Source of the DNA: Phycisphaerae bacterium
GTDB lineage: Bacteria > Planctomycetota > Phycisphaerae > UBA1845 > UTPLA1
Direction: 5' to 3'
Length of the DNA stretch: 64,000 nucleotides
Assembly: GCA_023150615.1 (NCBI GenBank)
Contig: JAKLKO010000007.1
Coordinates: 107,016 to 171,015, forward strand
The first letter of the stretch is position 1. Every line of letters begins with the position of its first letter. Below, piece after piece: positions 15,448-23,948 of the stretch. The position numbers and the translations under genes were made by a program. The notes beneath the pieces are model-generated. The model had not been told where the DNA came from, made no database searches, and saw nothing but the letters and a program-made list of their open reading frames with translations.

Positions 15448-17268
15448 ATGCGCGGATGGAGCGATCGACACGGGCGTGCGGCGTACGGCGGGATCGCGGT
15501 GGCGGCGGTCGTCGTGCGTATGCTCCTTTGGATCGAGGCGCGCGGCACACCACTCGACGCCTGGCACACGTGGGACCAGTCGGACATGTCGACCTACGTC
15601 GAGCAGGCCCGCCGCCTCGCCGACGGCGACTGGCTGGCCCGCGAGCCGTACCATCCCTACCACCTCTGGCAGACGAAATCGGGCAGCGAGGCCGATTGGC
15701 TCCGCTGGTACGGGCCGAAGTCGTTTCATCAGGCGCCGCTTTACAGTTATGCGCTGGCGGCCATCTCGCGCATCACGCCGCGCTACGTAGACGCCGCGAA
15801 GGCACTCCAGATTCTGCTCGGCGGCGCGACCTGCGTGCTCATCGGACTCGTGACGCGGCGACTGGCCGGTGAACCTGCCGGGGTCATCGCCGCTGCGCTG
15901 ACGGCGCTCTACGGGCCGCTGTTCTACCTCGAGATCCAACTGCTGCGCGAAGGCCCGGCGATTCTGGGCTATGCGCTGCTGCTGTTGCTGGTCATGGGAT
16001 GCCTCGCCACGCCGGCCGCCGGCGTCGCGTCGGTGCGCGAACGCGTACCGCGATTGCTCGTCATCGGCGCGCTGCTCGGCATCTACGCGACGTTTTACGA
16101 AACGGCGCCCGTGTTGGTCGTCGCGACCACGCTTGTCATTCTGGCCTGGTCGGTCCGCGCGGGTTGGCGCGGTGCGGCCGTGTCGCTGGGCCTGCTCGCC
16201 GGCGGGTATTTCATTGGCATGGCTCCGCTGGTAATGCGGAATCTAGCCGTCGGTGCGTCGCCCTTCGGCGCATCGTCACGACTGGGCGTGAACCTCGCCT
16301 ACTGCAACATGGCCAGCGCGGCGAGCGGCGGCGTCATCTTTCGGCCGCCGGGGCCGCAGCTCAAACAGATCATGGATGCGTCGGGCGGTTCGATCCCGGG
16401 AATCTCGCGTGAAGTCTGGAGAACGTACGACGGCCGATACGGACGGTTCTTCTCGAACTGGCTGCGCCGCATGACGGCCGTTGTGTCGACGCGGGAGCTG
16501 CCGGACAACACGTCGTACACGTTTTTCCGCGCCGAGACGCGTACGCTCAAGACGGCGCTGCACTTCGGCGTGGTGTTTCCGATGGGCGCGGCGGTGCTGT
16601 GCGGGATCGTCGCCGGCGCCGTACGGCGGACAAAGGCCGAACCATCTCGGGCGGGTCGGCGGAAAAAACCGGAATCAGCGCAGGAAGCGGGCGTTCGCCT
16701 GCGCGAGCTATGGCACGCGAGGCGATCGGCGCACATGGCGCTCTGGGTATTCACCGCACTGCTGATCGTCGCGCTGAGCGTCGTGCATCCGCAGGCGCGG
16801 TATCGCCTGTTCATCGTCCCGACGGCCATCGCCTACGCCTCGATCTGGCTGGTGGCGGTCGCATCGTGGCTGCGGGCGCGGCGCGGCGTGGCGCTGCTGG
16901 GACTGCTGGCCGGCACGATCGTGATTGCGCTCGCCCAGCGGGGCTGGACGCGCTCGCTGCGCGTGACCGACATCCGCTCCGCCGATTACACCTTTGCGGC
17001 GCAGACGGCGATGGAACGTAAGGATGACGTGAACGCGGAGCGGTACCTGCGCAACGCGCTGCGGCTCGCTCCGGACAATGTCAACACCCGCTACGCACTC
17101 GGCGCGACGTTGGTGCGATTGAATCGCCTGCCCGAGGCGCTGGCCGAATTTGAACGCATCCTGAAGCGGCAGCCGGACTTTGAAAAAGCGAAGCGCGCCG
17201 CTGCGACGGTCCGGCAGCGCATGGCGGCGGCGCGACCGGTCACGGCCCCGGGCGGCGGAGGCCCGTAG
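15448..17268 (+). CDS. multi-pass membrane glycosyltransferase-like protein with C-terminal TPRs
   Basis: A 606-residue polytopic protein resembling GT39/PMT-2 lipid-linked sugar transferases. After the first helix, the loop WHTWDQSDMSTYVEQARRLA with acidic residues and the later LYSYALAAI/YGPLFYLEIQ segments match the layout of that superfamily. About ten further membrane helices follow. The last 90 residues are soluble TPR repeats (AERYLRNALRLAPDNVNTRY, LVRLNRLPEALAEFERILK). The acceptor and sugar donor are unknown. The next gene, also membrane plus TPR, starts 2 bp after this stop, so the two are co-transcribed and may act as a pair. Confidence 0.82.
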   Translation: MRGWSDRHGRAAYGGIAVAAVVVRMLLWIEARGTPLDAWHTWDQSDMSTYVEQARRLADGDWLAREPYHPYHLWQTKSGSEADWLRWYGPKSFHQAPLYSYALAAISRITPRYVDAAKALQILLGGATCVLIGLVTRRLAGEPAGVIAAALTALYGPLFYLEIQLLREGPAILGYALLLLLVMGCLATPAAGVASVRERVPRLLVIGALLGIYATFYETAPVLVVATTLVILAWSVRAGWRGAAVSLGLLAGGYFIGMAPLVMRNLAVGASPFGASSRLGVNLAYCNMASAASGGVIFRPPGPQLKQIMDASGGSIPGISREVWRTYDGRYGRFFSNWLRRMTAVVSTRELPDNTSYTFFRAETRTLKTALHFGVVFPMGAAVLCGIVAGAVRRTKAEPSRAGRRKKPESAQEAGVRLRELWHARRSAHMALWVFTALLIVALSVVHPQARYRLFIVPTAIAYASIWLVAVASWLRARRGVALLGLLAGTIVIALAQRGWTRSLRVTDIRSADYTFAAQTAMERKDDVNAERYLRNALRLAPDNVNTRYALGATLVRLNRLPEALAEFERILKRQPDFEKAKRAAATVRQRMAAARPVTAPGGGGP

Positions 17269-17270
17269 CG

Positions 17271-19160
17271 ATGGCGCGACGCGGGAATCGACAGCACGTT
17301 GCCGGGTCCGCCGCATCGCGCACGCCACCGGCCGCGCCGGGGGTCAACGACCAGCGCCTGCTTCCGTGGCGCGCCGCGAGCGGGAGCGAGCAGGTCGTTC
17401 GCCTGGTCGTTCCGATCGTCGTGGCCGTCGCGTCGTTCGGCGTGTTTCTCCCAGCGCTGAACTTCGGGTTCGTCGCGTGGGACGACGACCGGACGTTTCT
17501 CAGTCACACGTTCTTCCATTCCTTCTCGGTGGCCAACCTGAAGTGGATGTTCACGACCGGGTTCATGGGGCACTACCAGCCGCTGAGCTGGATGAGCGCT
17601 GCGCTCGATTACCAGATGTACGGGCTTGACGGCAAGGGCTATCACCGCACGAGCCTCGTACTGCACGCGGCGACGGCGGTCGCGTTCTACTTTCTGTCGC
17701 GCCGGCTGATCGTGCTGGCGATGGGCGCCCGGCCGGGCGAGGGTATCGCTCTTTCGCTCGTCGCCGGGGCCGCGGCGCTTTTCTTCGGCGTGCATCCGCT
17801 GCGCGTCGAGTCGGCGGTGTGGGTGACCGAGCGGCGCGACGTGCTGTCGGGCGTGTTCTTCGTGACGGCGCTGAACGCCTACTTCCGCAGCGTTTCGCCC
17901 GGTGCGGTTTCGATCGTCCGCAAGCCCTGGCATGTCATCGCGATCATGCTGACGTTGCTCTCGCTGCTCTCGAAGGCCTGGGGCATGGCCCTGCCGGTCG
18001 TGATGCTCGTGCTCGACGCCTGGCCGCTGCGTCGTGCGCCGTTGCGACGGGACCGCGCGTCGATCGCGGCGTGGACGCAGCTCGTCTTGCAGAAGGTCCC
18101 GTTCTTCGCGCTGGCGGCGCTGGCGGCGCTGATGGCGCTGTTTGCGCAGTCGGAACAGGAACTGGGCGTGCTTCCGCTGGCGCGACACGGCCTCGTCCCG
18201 CGGACCGCGCAGGTGTTCTACGGCTCGGCGTTCTACCTTCTGCGGACGCTCGTGCCGCGCGAGCTGTCGCCGCTCTACGAGATCCCGGTGCGGCTCAATC
18301 CTCTCGCGCGGCCGTACCTCGACGGCATGATCGTGACGATCGGCGTGACGGCCGCGGTGTGGATCGTGCGGCGGCGGGCTCCCGCGCTGCTGACGGTGTG
18401 GGTCTGCTATCTCGTCATCGTCGCGCCCGTGCTCGGCGTGGCGCAGAGCGGGCCGCAGTTCGTCGCCGATCGCTACAGCTACCTGTCGTGCCTCGGCTTC
18501 GCGGTGCTGGCGGGCGGAATCCTGTTCGCGCTCGTTCGTCGGATCGGCGCTGTTTCCTGGCGCGGCCGGCTCGTCGCGACAATGCTCCCGGTGCCGATCC
18601 TCGCAGTGCTCGGCGTGTTGTCGTGGCGGCAGACGGGCGTCTGGCAGGACACGATGACGCTCTGGCGTCACGTGCTGGCGGTCAGTCCCGATAGCTGGCT
18701 CGCGAACGACAACTACGGGACTGAACTGATCAACGCCGGCAAGTCCGAGGAGGCCCTGCCCTACCTTGCGCGGGCGGTCGAGATCAACCCCGAGTTCGGC
18801 CACGCGTGGCACCAGTACGGCATTGCGCTGCGCAACCTCGATCGCTATGAGGAGGCGGCGGAGAAGTTCCAGCGCGCCCTTCCGACGACGCCCGATCGCG
18901 GGCAGACGCTGCTGGCGCTGGCCGAGTCGTTCCGCGGCGCGGGACAGATCGACGCGGCGGTCGAAGCGTATCTTCAGGCGGCGCAGATCTCGGTGTACGC
19001 CGTTCGCGCGTACACGAATCTCGGCTGGATGATGCAGCGCCAGCGCCGGTTCAACGAGGCGATTCAGTACTATCAGGAGGCGCTGAAGCGCGAGCCGACG
19101 CTCTACACCGCCCGCAAGGGACTCGAGGAGTCTCGGCGCGGCATCTCGGGCGGCCGCTGA
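17271..19160 (+). CDS. multi-pass membrane protein with TPR tail (TMTC/O-mannosyltransferase-like)
   Basis: A 629-residue protein. The first periplasmic loop holds FGFVAWDDDRTFL and GHYQPLSWMSAALDY, then YHRTSLVLHAATAVAFYFLS and FFGVHPLRVESAVWVTERRD; this is the pattern of TMTC-type O-mannosyltransferases and planctomycete TPR membrane proteins. About ten helices are followed by four or five TPR units (EEALPYLARAVEINPEFGHA, DRYEEAAEKFQRALPTTPDR, FNEAIQYYQEALKREPTLY). It probably glycosylates exported proteins or lipids. It is in an operon with the preceding gene. Acidic WDDD residues are the likely catalytic or metal site; this is inference from the family. Confidence 0.82.
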   Translation: MARRGNRQHVAGSAASRTPPAAPGVNDQRLLPWRAASGSEQVVRLVVPIVVAVASFGVFLPALNFGFVAWDDDRTFLSHTFFHSFSVANLKWMFTTGFMGHYQPLSWMSAALDYQMYGLDGKGYHRTSLVLHAATAVAFYFLSRRLIVLAMGARPGEGIALSLVAGAAALFFGVHPLRVESAVWVTERRDVLSGVFFVTALNAYFRSVSPGAVSIVRKPWHVIAIMLTLLSLLSKAWGMALPVVMLVLDAWPLRRAPLRRDRASIAAWTQLVLQKVPFFALAALAALMALFAQSEQELGVLPLARHGLVPRTAQVFYGSAFYLLRTLVPRELSPLYEIPVRLNPLARPYLDGMIVTIGVTAAVWIVRRRAPALLTVWVCYLVIVAPVLGVAQSGPQFVADRYSYLSCLGFAVLAGGILFALVRRIGAVSWRGRLVATMLPVPILAVLGVLSWRQTGVWQDTMTLWRHVLAVSPDSWLANDNYGTELINAGKSEEALPYLARAVEINPEFGHAWHQYGIALRNLDRYEEAAEKFQRALPTTPDRGQTLLALAESFRGAGQIDAAVEAYLQAAQISVYAVRAYTNLGWMMQRQRRFNEAIQYYQEALKREPTLYTARKGLEESRRGISGGR

Positions 19161-19299
19161 GTCCGCGAAAGGTCCGACCGCGCACGTCGCCTTCGGGCGG
19201 GCCTAACCTGCCTTCGGATTCGTAGTCCAAGGGGATAGGCCCGTCGTGCGGCGGGCCGTGACGACGCGGCAGAGATGGCCGAATCGACGGGAGCGTCCT

Positions 19300-19548
19300 A
19301 TGCGCCGCGGTATCCTCCTGCTTTCACTCCTCGCGCTCATCGTGGTGGCGTCGGCTTCCGGGTGCCATCGCGATCGGTGTCACCGACGGTTCGCCGAAGT
19401 GTATGTCGCCGACTGCGGACCGCCGCGCGTGTTCGCACGACCGGTCGTCGATCGCGGGTTCCGTTGCGACGACCGCCCGCGCCGCGGGGATTGCGACGAT
19501 GATCGTCGGCACGCGCGACGTCATGACGGACGTCGACATCGGCGATAG
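19300..19548 (+). CDS. small Cys/His/Asp-rich lipoprotein
   Basis: An 82-residue precursor. A lipoprotein signal peptide (MRRGILLLSLLALIVVASAS) ends in GC22, a plausible lipobox. The mature part begins CHRDRCHRRF, contains further Cys in VADCGPPRV, GFRCDDRPRR and GDCDDD, and ends in a run of Arg, His and Asp residues. This suggests metal binding or interaction with a polyanion at the outer membrane. No family is recognised. An inverted repeat CGGGCCTA/TAGGCCCG at 19198-19243 lies upstream and may be part of its leader. The high charge also raises the possibility of a spurious frame, but the lipobox argues for a real gene. Confidence 0.5.
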   Translation: MRRGILLLSLLALIVVASASGCHRDRCHRRFAEVYVADCGPPRVFARPVVDRGFRCDDRPRRGDCDDDRRHARRHDGRRHRR

Positions 19549-19984
19549 ACGCGCGATGAAGCGTTGCATCGGTCCGTGCTGATTGCGTAGTCGGGCGCGG
19601 ACGGTGGGCGGGTCGCGGTCGAGGATGGCGCGATCGATCCTGTCGCGGGTTGAGGGGTCGAGTTTTTCGGGAGGGCGCGGAGCGGGACGTGAGCGGCGTG
19701 GTGGGTGAAGCGGGGTTGAGTCTGCCGTTCATGACGGGCCTCGAAGAAAGAGATGCTGAACGAACTGAAATAGGCTGAAAACTCCTCCCGTGCGCTGAGC
19801 GCGTCCGCGCGCGGAGTCGTTGGTTGCGAGGCGCGTGGCCTGCGCGAGATGGGGCGTCCGGACGACGACCCCACCCCGGCTCCGGTTTTGAAGGGGCGGA
19901 GATGGCGTCTATCGGCGAATGTGGGATCTCGTTTGGTGTGGGGTGGGGCTTCGGGGCCAGCGACGGGCGAGTTTGAAGTCTCGT
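19549..19984. other. long non-coding stretch, possible gene fossil
   Basis: No intact gene is seen in these 436 bases between the small lipoprotein and the CBS gene. On the minus strand from about 19665 to 19550 one frame reads PEKLDPSTRDRIDRAILDRD followed by PPTVRARL. That has the composition of a real helical protein, but there is no start codon or continuing domain. It may be a remnant of a decayed gene. The rest shows no promoter, repeat or RNA that I can support. Confidence 0.3.
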
Positions 19985-19987
19985 GAA

Positions 19988-20422
19988 TCAGACGCGACCG
20001 TGGATGTACTCGTGCAGGTAGTGGATGGTGGCCTGCTGCTCGCGGACTTCGCGGGCCATCAGGTCGCCGCTGGAGATGATCCCGACCAGCCGGCCGTGCT
20101 CTACGATGGGCAGGTGTCGGATGCGGTTGCGCGTCATGACCGTGCGGCACTCGCCGAGCGACGTATCGGGCGTTCCGCACGCCACGGGCGACGTCATCAC
20201 GTCGCGGACGAGCGTCTTTGACGGGTCCTTGTCCGCCGCGACGACGCGATTGAGCACGTCGCGTTCGGTGAACACGCCGACGACGCGCTCGTTCTCGGTG
20301 ACGATCACCGAGCCGATGTGGTTCTGATGCATGATCTTTGCTGCCTCGCGAACGCTCATCTCCGGCATCGCACAAACGACCTTGTTGCCCTTGATGCTCA
20401 GGACATCCGCGACGGTTGCCAT
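19988..20422 (-). CDS. tandem CBS domain protein
   Basis: A 144-residue protein made of two CBS domains that usually pair to bind adenosine nucleotides. Domain 1 covers about residues 8-65 (MSVREAAKIMHQNHIGSVIV, VVGVFTERDVLNRVVA). Domain 2 covers 72-130 (VRDVMTSPVACGTPDTSLGE, RIRHLPIVEHGRLVGIISSG). No partner domain is attached, so it probably acts as a stand-alone energy sensor. It has a TAGAAT -10 box on the minus strand at 20485-20480 and is separate from gatA, which ends 94 bp upstream of its start. Confidence 0.93.
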   Translation of the reverse strand: MATVADVLSIKGNKVVCAMPEMSVREAAKIMHQNHIGSVIVTENERVVGVFTERDVLNRVVAADKDPSKTLVRDVMTSPVACGTPDTSLGECRTVMTRNRIRHLPIVEHGRLVGIISSGDLMAREVREQQATIHYLHEYIHGRV

Positions 20423-20479
20423 GACGTTGACTCCGGGGCCGTCGGCGTTACGGCGGCGCAGAACAGACTTGCCGTCCGG

Positions 20480-20485
20480 ATTCTA
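20480..20485 (-). promoter_or_regulatory. -10 element TAGAAT of the CBS gene
   Basis: TAGAAT on the minus strand, preceded by GGGT, lies about 57 bases before the start at 20422. No -35 is evident. Confidence 0.4.
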
Positions 20486-20515
20486 ACCCGGCCCGCCGCC
20501 GCGGTGCTCGTGAAA

Positions 20516-21982
20516 TTAGGAACGATTTGACGCCGGCGCCCGCGTATGCCACGTCGTCCGGGACTGATAGGCCGCCGCGGCCTGAAGGAGTCGTGCCTCG
20601 GCGAAGAGCGGGCCAGCCAGTTGCATGCCGATCGGCAGCCCGTCGGGCGTGAACCCGCAGGGGATCGAGAGCGCGGGGATGCCGGCCAGGTTGGCCGAGA
20701 CGGTGTAGATGTCGGCGAGGTACATGGCGAGGGGGTCTTCGGTCTTCTCGCCGAGGCGAAAGGCGGCGGTCGGCGTGGTCGGACCGAGGATGAGGTCGCA
20801 GGAGCGGAACGCGCCGAGGAAGTCGTTCTTGATCAGCGTTCGGACGCGCAGGGCGCGGAGATAGTACGCATCGTGATAGCCGCTCGAGAGCGCGAACGTA
20901 CCGAGCATGATGCGGCGCTTGACCTCCGGGCCGAAGCCCTCGGCCCGCGACGCGGCATAGACATCGACGTAGTCCGCCGGGCGCGGCGTGCGGTAGCCGT
21001 AGTGGACGCCGTCGTAGCGGGCGAGGTTGCTGGAGGCCTCGGCAGTGCAGATGAGGTAGTAGCAGGCGACGGCGTACGGCGCGTGCGGCAAGGACAGGTC
21101 GACGATTTCGGCACCGAGCGAGCGGAAGGTCTCGAAGGCGGCGTCGACCGCGGCGGCGACCGGAGGGTCGAGCCCTTCGGCGAAGTGCTCGCGGACGCGG
21201 CCGATGCGGAGCTTGCCCGGCGGCCGGTCGAGTTCGGCAGCGTAGTCGGGGAGCGGCTCATCGACGGCGGTGGAGTCGCGGGCGTCATGACCGGCGATGA
21301 CGGAGAGCACGAGCGCGAGGTCGTGCACATCGGTCGCGAACGGGCCGACCTGGTCGAGGCTGCTCGCGAACGCGACGAGTCCGTAGCGGGAGACGCGTCC
21401 GTAGGTCGGTTTGAGACCGCAGACCCCGCAGAGCGAGGCCGGCTGTCGAATGGATCCGCCGGTGTCGGAGCCGAGCGCGATCGGCACGGCGCGTGCGGCG
21501 ACGGCGACGGCTGAGCCGCCCGACGAACCGCCCGGGACGCGCTGCGGGTCCCACGGATTGCGAGTCGGTCGCAGCGCGCTGTTCTCGGTCGAGCTGCCCA
21601 TCGCAAATTCATCGAGGTTGGTCTTGGCGACGATGACCGCCCCGGCGGCGCGCAGCTTCTCAACGACGTGGGCGTCGTACGGCGGGCGGAAACCGTCGAG
21701 GATACGCGACGCGCAGGTCGTCGGCAGAAACGACGTGCAGATGTTGTCCTTGATCGCGACGGGCACGCCCGCGAGCGGTCCGATGCGCTGGCCGGCCGCG
21801 ATGCGACGATCGACGTCCCGCGCGCGGGCCAGCGTCCCGTCGGCGTCGAGGGCGACGAGCAACTGATACGCGTTGTCCGCGGCGTGCAGCCGGTCGAGGG
21901 CGTTGGCGACGACTGACTCGGCCGAGCGCTTTCGTGCGGCGACGTCCTGCGCGATCTGGCGTGCGCTCTGCTCGTCGGTCAT
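20516..21982 (-). CDS. gatA: Asp/Glu-tRNA amidotransferase subunit A
   Basis: Amidase subunit of GatCAB, which converts misacylated Glu-tRNA(Gln) or Asp-tRNA(Asn) to the correct amide form. The Ser-cisSer-Lys triad is present: Lys78 (PVAIKDN), Ser153 (GGSSGGS) and nucleophile Ser177 (DTGGSIRQP). The family segments [20 protein letters not shown] and [16 protein letters not shown] are intact. The length of 488 residues is normal. Its start is 3 bp from the gatC stop, so the two are co-transcribed. gatB is not in the window. Confidence 0.97.
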   Translation of the reverse strand: MTDEQSARQIAQDVAARKRSAESVVANALDRLHAADNAYQLLVALDADGTLARARDVDRRIAAGQRIGPLAGVPVAIKDNICTSFLPTTCASRILDGFRPPYDAHVVEKLRAAGAVIVAKTNLDEFAMGSSTENSALRPTRNPWDPQRVPGGSSGGSAVAVAARAVPIALGSDTGGSIRQPASLCGVCGLKPTYGRVSRYGLVAFASSLDQVGPFATDVHDLALVLSVIAGHDARDSTAVDEPLPDYAAELDRPPGKLRIGRVREHFAEGLDPPVAAAVDAAFETFRSLGAEIVDLSLPHAPYAVACYYLICTAEASSNLARYDGVHYGYRTPRPADYVDVYAASRAEGFGPEVKRRIMLGTFALSSGYHDAYYLRALRVRTLIKNDFLGAFRSCDLILGPTTPTAAFRLGEKTEDPLAMYLADIYTVSANLAGIPALSIPCGFTPDGLPIGMQLAGPLFAEARLLQAAAAYQSRTTWHTRAPASNRS

Positions 21983-21985
21983 GCG

Positions 21986-22291
21986 TCAGGCGCCTTCCTG
22001 GTCGAGGACCTTCGGCAATGCGAAGAAGCCTGCGGCCTTCTGCGGGGCGTTGGCCAGCGCCTTCTCCGCGCCCAACGGCTCGCGCGGTTCGTCGGGGCGC
22101 AGGACGTTGACGATCGGCAGTGCGTGGGCGGTCGGCTCGACGCCGTCGACGTTCAGGCGGTTGAGCTGCTGTACGTACTCGAGGATGGCGACGAGTTGTT
22201 GCGTGTAGCGGTGGACCTCGTCGTCGGAGAGTTTGAGGCGCGCGAGGTGCGCGATGTGTCGAACGGTGGCCTCGTCGATGGGCGCGGGCAT
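21986..22291 (-). CDS. gatC: Asp/Glu-tRNA amidotransferase subunit C
   Basis: Small chaperone-like subunit that stabilises GatA and GatB. The 101-residue protein opens with MPAPIDEATVRHIAHLARLK and has the ILEYVQQLNRLNVDGVEPTA core, then LRPDEPREPLG and the C-terminal FFALPKVLDQEGA. The ATG at 22291 gives the standard length; upstream in-frame codons encode an unrelated Ser/Arg-rich stretch. It follows the rpmB terminator on the same strand and directly precedes gatA. Confidence 0.95.
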   Translation of the reverse strand: MPAPIDEATVRHIAHLARLKLSDDEVHRYTQQLVAILEYVQQLNRLNVDGVEPTAHALPIVNVLRPDEPREPLGAEKALANAPQKAAGFFALPKVLDQEGA

Positions 22292-22310
22292 GGCCGGTTC
22301 CGGATGCGCC

Positions 22311-22345
22311 GAAAACAAACCGGACCGGCGGCGAGACCGGTCCGG
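22311..22345 (-). terminator. intrinsic terminator of rpmB
   Basis: The perfect 9-bp stem CCGGACCGG (22320-22328) and CCGGTCCGG (22337-22345) encloses an 8-base loop. On the minus strand it is followed by TTTGTTTT. It lies between rpmB and gatC and separates the two units. Confidence 0.85.
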
Positions 22346-22376
22346 CCTGAACGTCGCGTCCGCGGTCGCGGACGCG

Positions 22377-22646
22377 TCAGTTGCCGGTGTTGGCCGCTTC
22401 GGGCTTCCAGTCGCGCTTCGGCGGCTTGACGACAAGTCCGAGGCGGATGGCCTTGGTCGAGACGAGGATGCGGACGGGCTTGCCATCCACGAGGGCGCGG
22501 ACGCGCTGCAGATTGGGCTTGAACTTGCGCCGCGTGATGCCAGTGGTTTTTCGGCCGACGCCGCCGAGATACTTGGCCTTTCCGCGGCGGGCGACGGAGT
22601 TTCCGAAGCGGGTCTTCTTGCCGGTCATGGCGCATACGCGCGGCAT
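22377..22646 (-). CDS. rpmB: large ribosomal subunit protein bL28
   Basis: An 89-residue ribosomal protein. It has the bL28 opening MPRVCAMTGKKTRFGNSVAR, the KTTGITRRKFKPNLQRVR strand and the VSTKAIRLGLV C-terminal part. The first Cys is kept, but a four-Cys zinc set is not seen. A TATAGT -10 box lies at 22696-22691 on the minus strand, and the gene has its own terminator, so it is monocistronic. Confidence 0.97.
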   Translation of the reverse strand: MPRVCAMTGKKTRFGNSVARRGKAKYLGGVGRKTTGITRRKFKPNLQRVRALVDGKPVRILVSTKAIRLGLVVKPPKRDWKPEAANTGN

Positions 22647-22690
22647 AGGTCACCTCGAATCGAGCCGAACGGACAGTTCGTAGCCGGGTT

Positions 22691-22696
22691 ACTATA
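22691..22696 (-). promoter_or_regulatory. -10 element TATAGT of rpmB
   Basis: TATAGT on the minus strand lies 44 bases before the rpmB start. Confidence 0.5.
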
Positions 22697-22795
22697 CCGG
22701 ACGATCGATCGGAATCAAGGGGCGGCCCCTCGGAGGGAACGGCGGTCGCGAGGCAATATCCCGGATTGACGCACGTTCTGGACCGTAGAGGAAGC

Positions 22796-23404
22796 ATGGA
22801 TCGCCAGGCGCTGGCCGACCTGATTCGACGGATGCAGCGTCGGGACGAGACGGCGTTCGACGCGCTGGTCGAACATTTCGGCGGCCGGCTCTACGGCTTT
22901 CTCTACCGACTGACGGGTTCGCGTGACGACGCCGAGGAACTGGCGCAGGAGACGCTGGTCCGTGTCGTGCGCATGATCGGACGCTACACGGATGACGGGC
23001 GGTTCGAGGGCTGGCTGTTCCGGATTGCGGCGAACCTGGCCCGCGACCGGGCGCGCCGGATGCGTCGCGTGCCGGGTCGGGTGGAGTGGTCGGAGACCGA
23101 TGGGCTGCGCGACGGCGGGCCGGGCTTGACGGGCGATCAGCCGGGGCCGGACGCGCGGATGGAGACGCGCGAGGACGTGGATCGGATGAACGCTGCGCTG
23201 GCGAAGTTGCCGGACGGCGAACGCGAGGTGATTCTGATGCGGCACTTCTCGAACATGAGTTTCCGCGAGATCGCGGCAGCGATGCAGACGCCGCTTGGGA
23301 CGGCGCTTGCGCGGGCGCATCGTGGGTTGCTCCGGCTGCGATCGATGCTGGAGTCGGATGAGACCGGGCCTGGGCGCGCGGTCTTCCAGGAGCGAACGTC
23401 GTGA
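22796..23404 (+). CDS. ECF-type RNA polymerase sigma factor
   Basis: A 202-residue extracytoplasmic-function sigma factor. Region 2 is RDETAFDALVEHFGGRLYGF, LTGSRDDAEELAQETLVRVV and FEGWLFRIAANLARDRARR. Region 4 is LAKLPDGEREVILMRHFSNM, SFREIAAAMQTPLGTALARA, then HRGLLRLR. GAGGA just upstream supports the ATG at 22796. Its stop codon overlaps the GTG of the next gene, a membrane protein that is probably its anti-sigma factor. Target promoters are unknown. No extra C-terminal sensory domain is present. Confidence 0.93.
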   Translation: MDRQALADLIRRMQRRDETAFDALVEHFGGRLYGFLYRLTGSRDDAEELAQETLVRVVRMIGRYTDDGRFEGWLFRIAANLARDRARRMRRVPGRVEWSETDGLRDGGPGLTGDQPGPDARMETREDVDRMNAALAKLPDGEREVILMRHFSNMSFREIAAAMQTPLGTALARAHRGLLRLRSMLESDETGPGRAVFQERTS

Positions 23405-23904
23405 GTGCGCGAGACGATCACCACTCGTATCCGCGAGCCGGAGGCGATCGGAACGGCGATCGGTCGCCGTTCGATCGCGAGTTCGCCGAGGTCCGTGCGC
23501 TGGAGACGGCGCTTGGCGGGCAGCTCGACGTGGAGCCGCCGGAGGGCGGGCCGATGCGCTGGCGCTCGGTCGTGCGTTCCGAGTTGGCGGTCGCGGCGGC
23601 GCGATCGGTCGCCCGGCCGCGCCGGTGGATCGGTGCGATTGCGGCGGGACTGATGCTCGCGACGTCGACGTCGATCCTGCTGAAGAGCGCCGAGCGTGAG
23701 CGAGCGCTTCAGGCACGGATGGCGCCGCTGGAGTGGTTTGCCGACAGCCTCGATGCCGTGGAATACGAGGACGCCGGGATCGCGCTGCTCGGCGTCGAGA
23801 TGGACGCGGCGCTGTGGGACGATGAATCCGCCCTCGATTCGGAGATCGAGGACCTTTGGATGGACCTGGAACGCGCGGCCGACGAATCCGGGACGTCGCT
23901 TTAG
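23401..23904 (+). CDS. single-pass membrane protein, putative anti-sigma factor
   Basis: A 167-residue protein starting with GTG at 23401 inside the sigma gene stop (GTGA overlap), a sign of translational coupling. A cytoplasmic N-terminal part of about 75 residues is followed by one membrane helix (WIGAIAAGLMLATSTSIL) and an acidic periplasmic part (EYEDAGIALLGVEMDAALWD). There is no zinc-binding HxxxCxxC motif, so it is not a classic ZAS anti-sigma. The role rests on gene order and topology only. Confidence 0.75.
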   Translation: MSARDDHHSYPRAGGDRNGDRSPFDREFAEVRALETALGGQLDVEPPEGGPMRWRSVVRSELAVAAARSVARPRRWIGAIAAGLMLATSTSILLKSAERERALQARMAPLEWFADSLDAVEYEDAGIALLGVEMDAALWDDESALDSEIEDLWMDLERAADESGTSL

Positions 23905-23948
23905 GCGGCGGTCGATCGTCGGCGCGACGAGGAAACAGGGGTGACGCG

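Noticed and set aside
19337-19732. A 131-codon minus-strand frame near the small lipoprotein gene
   Set aside because: Composition is almost only Arg, Pro, Thr and Ser; another frame of the same strand looks more protein-like but lacks a start.
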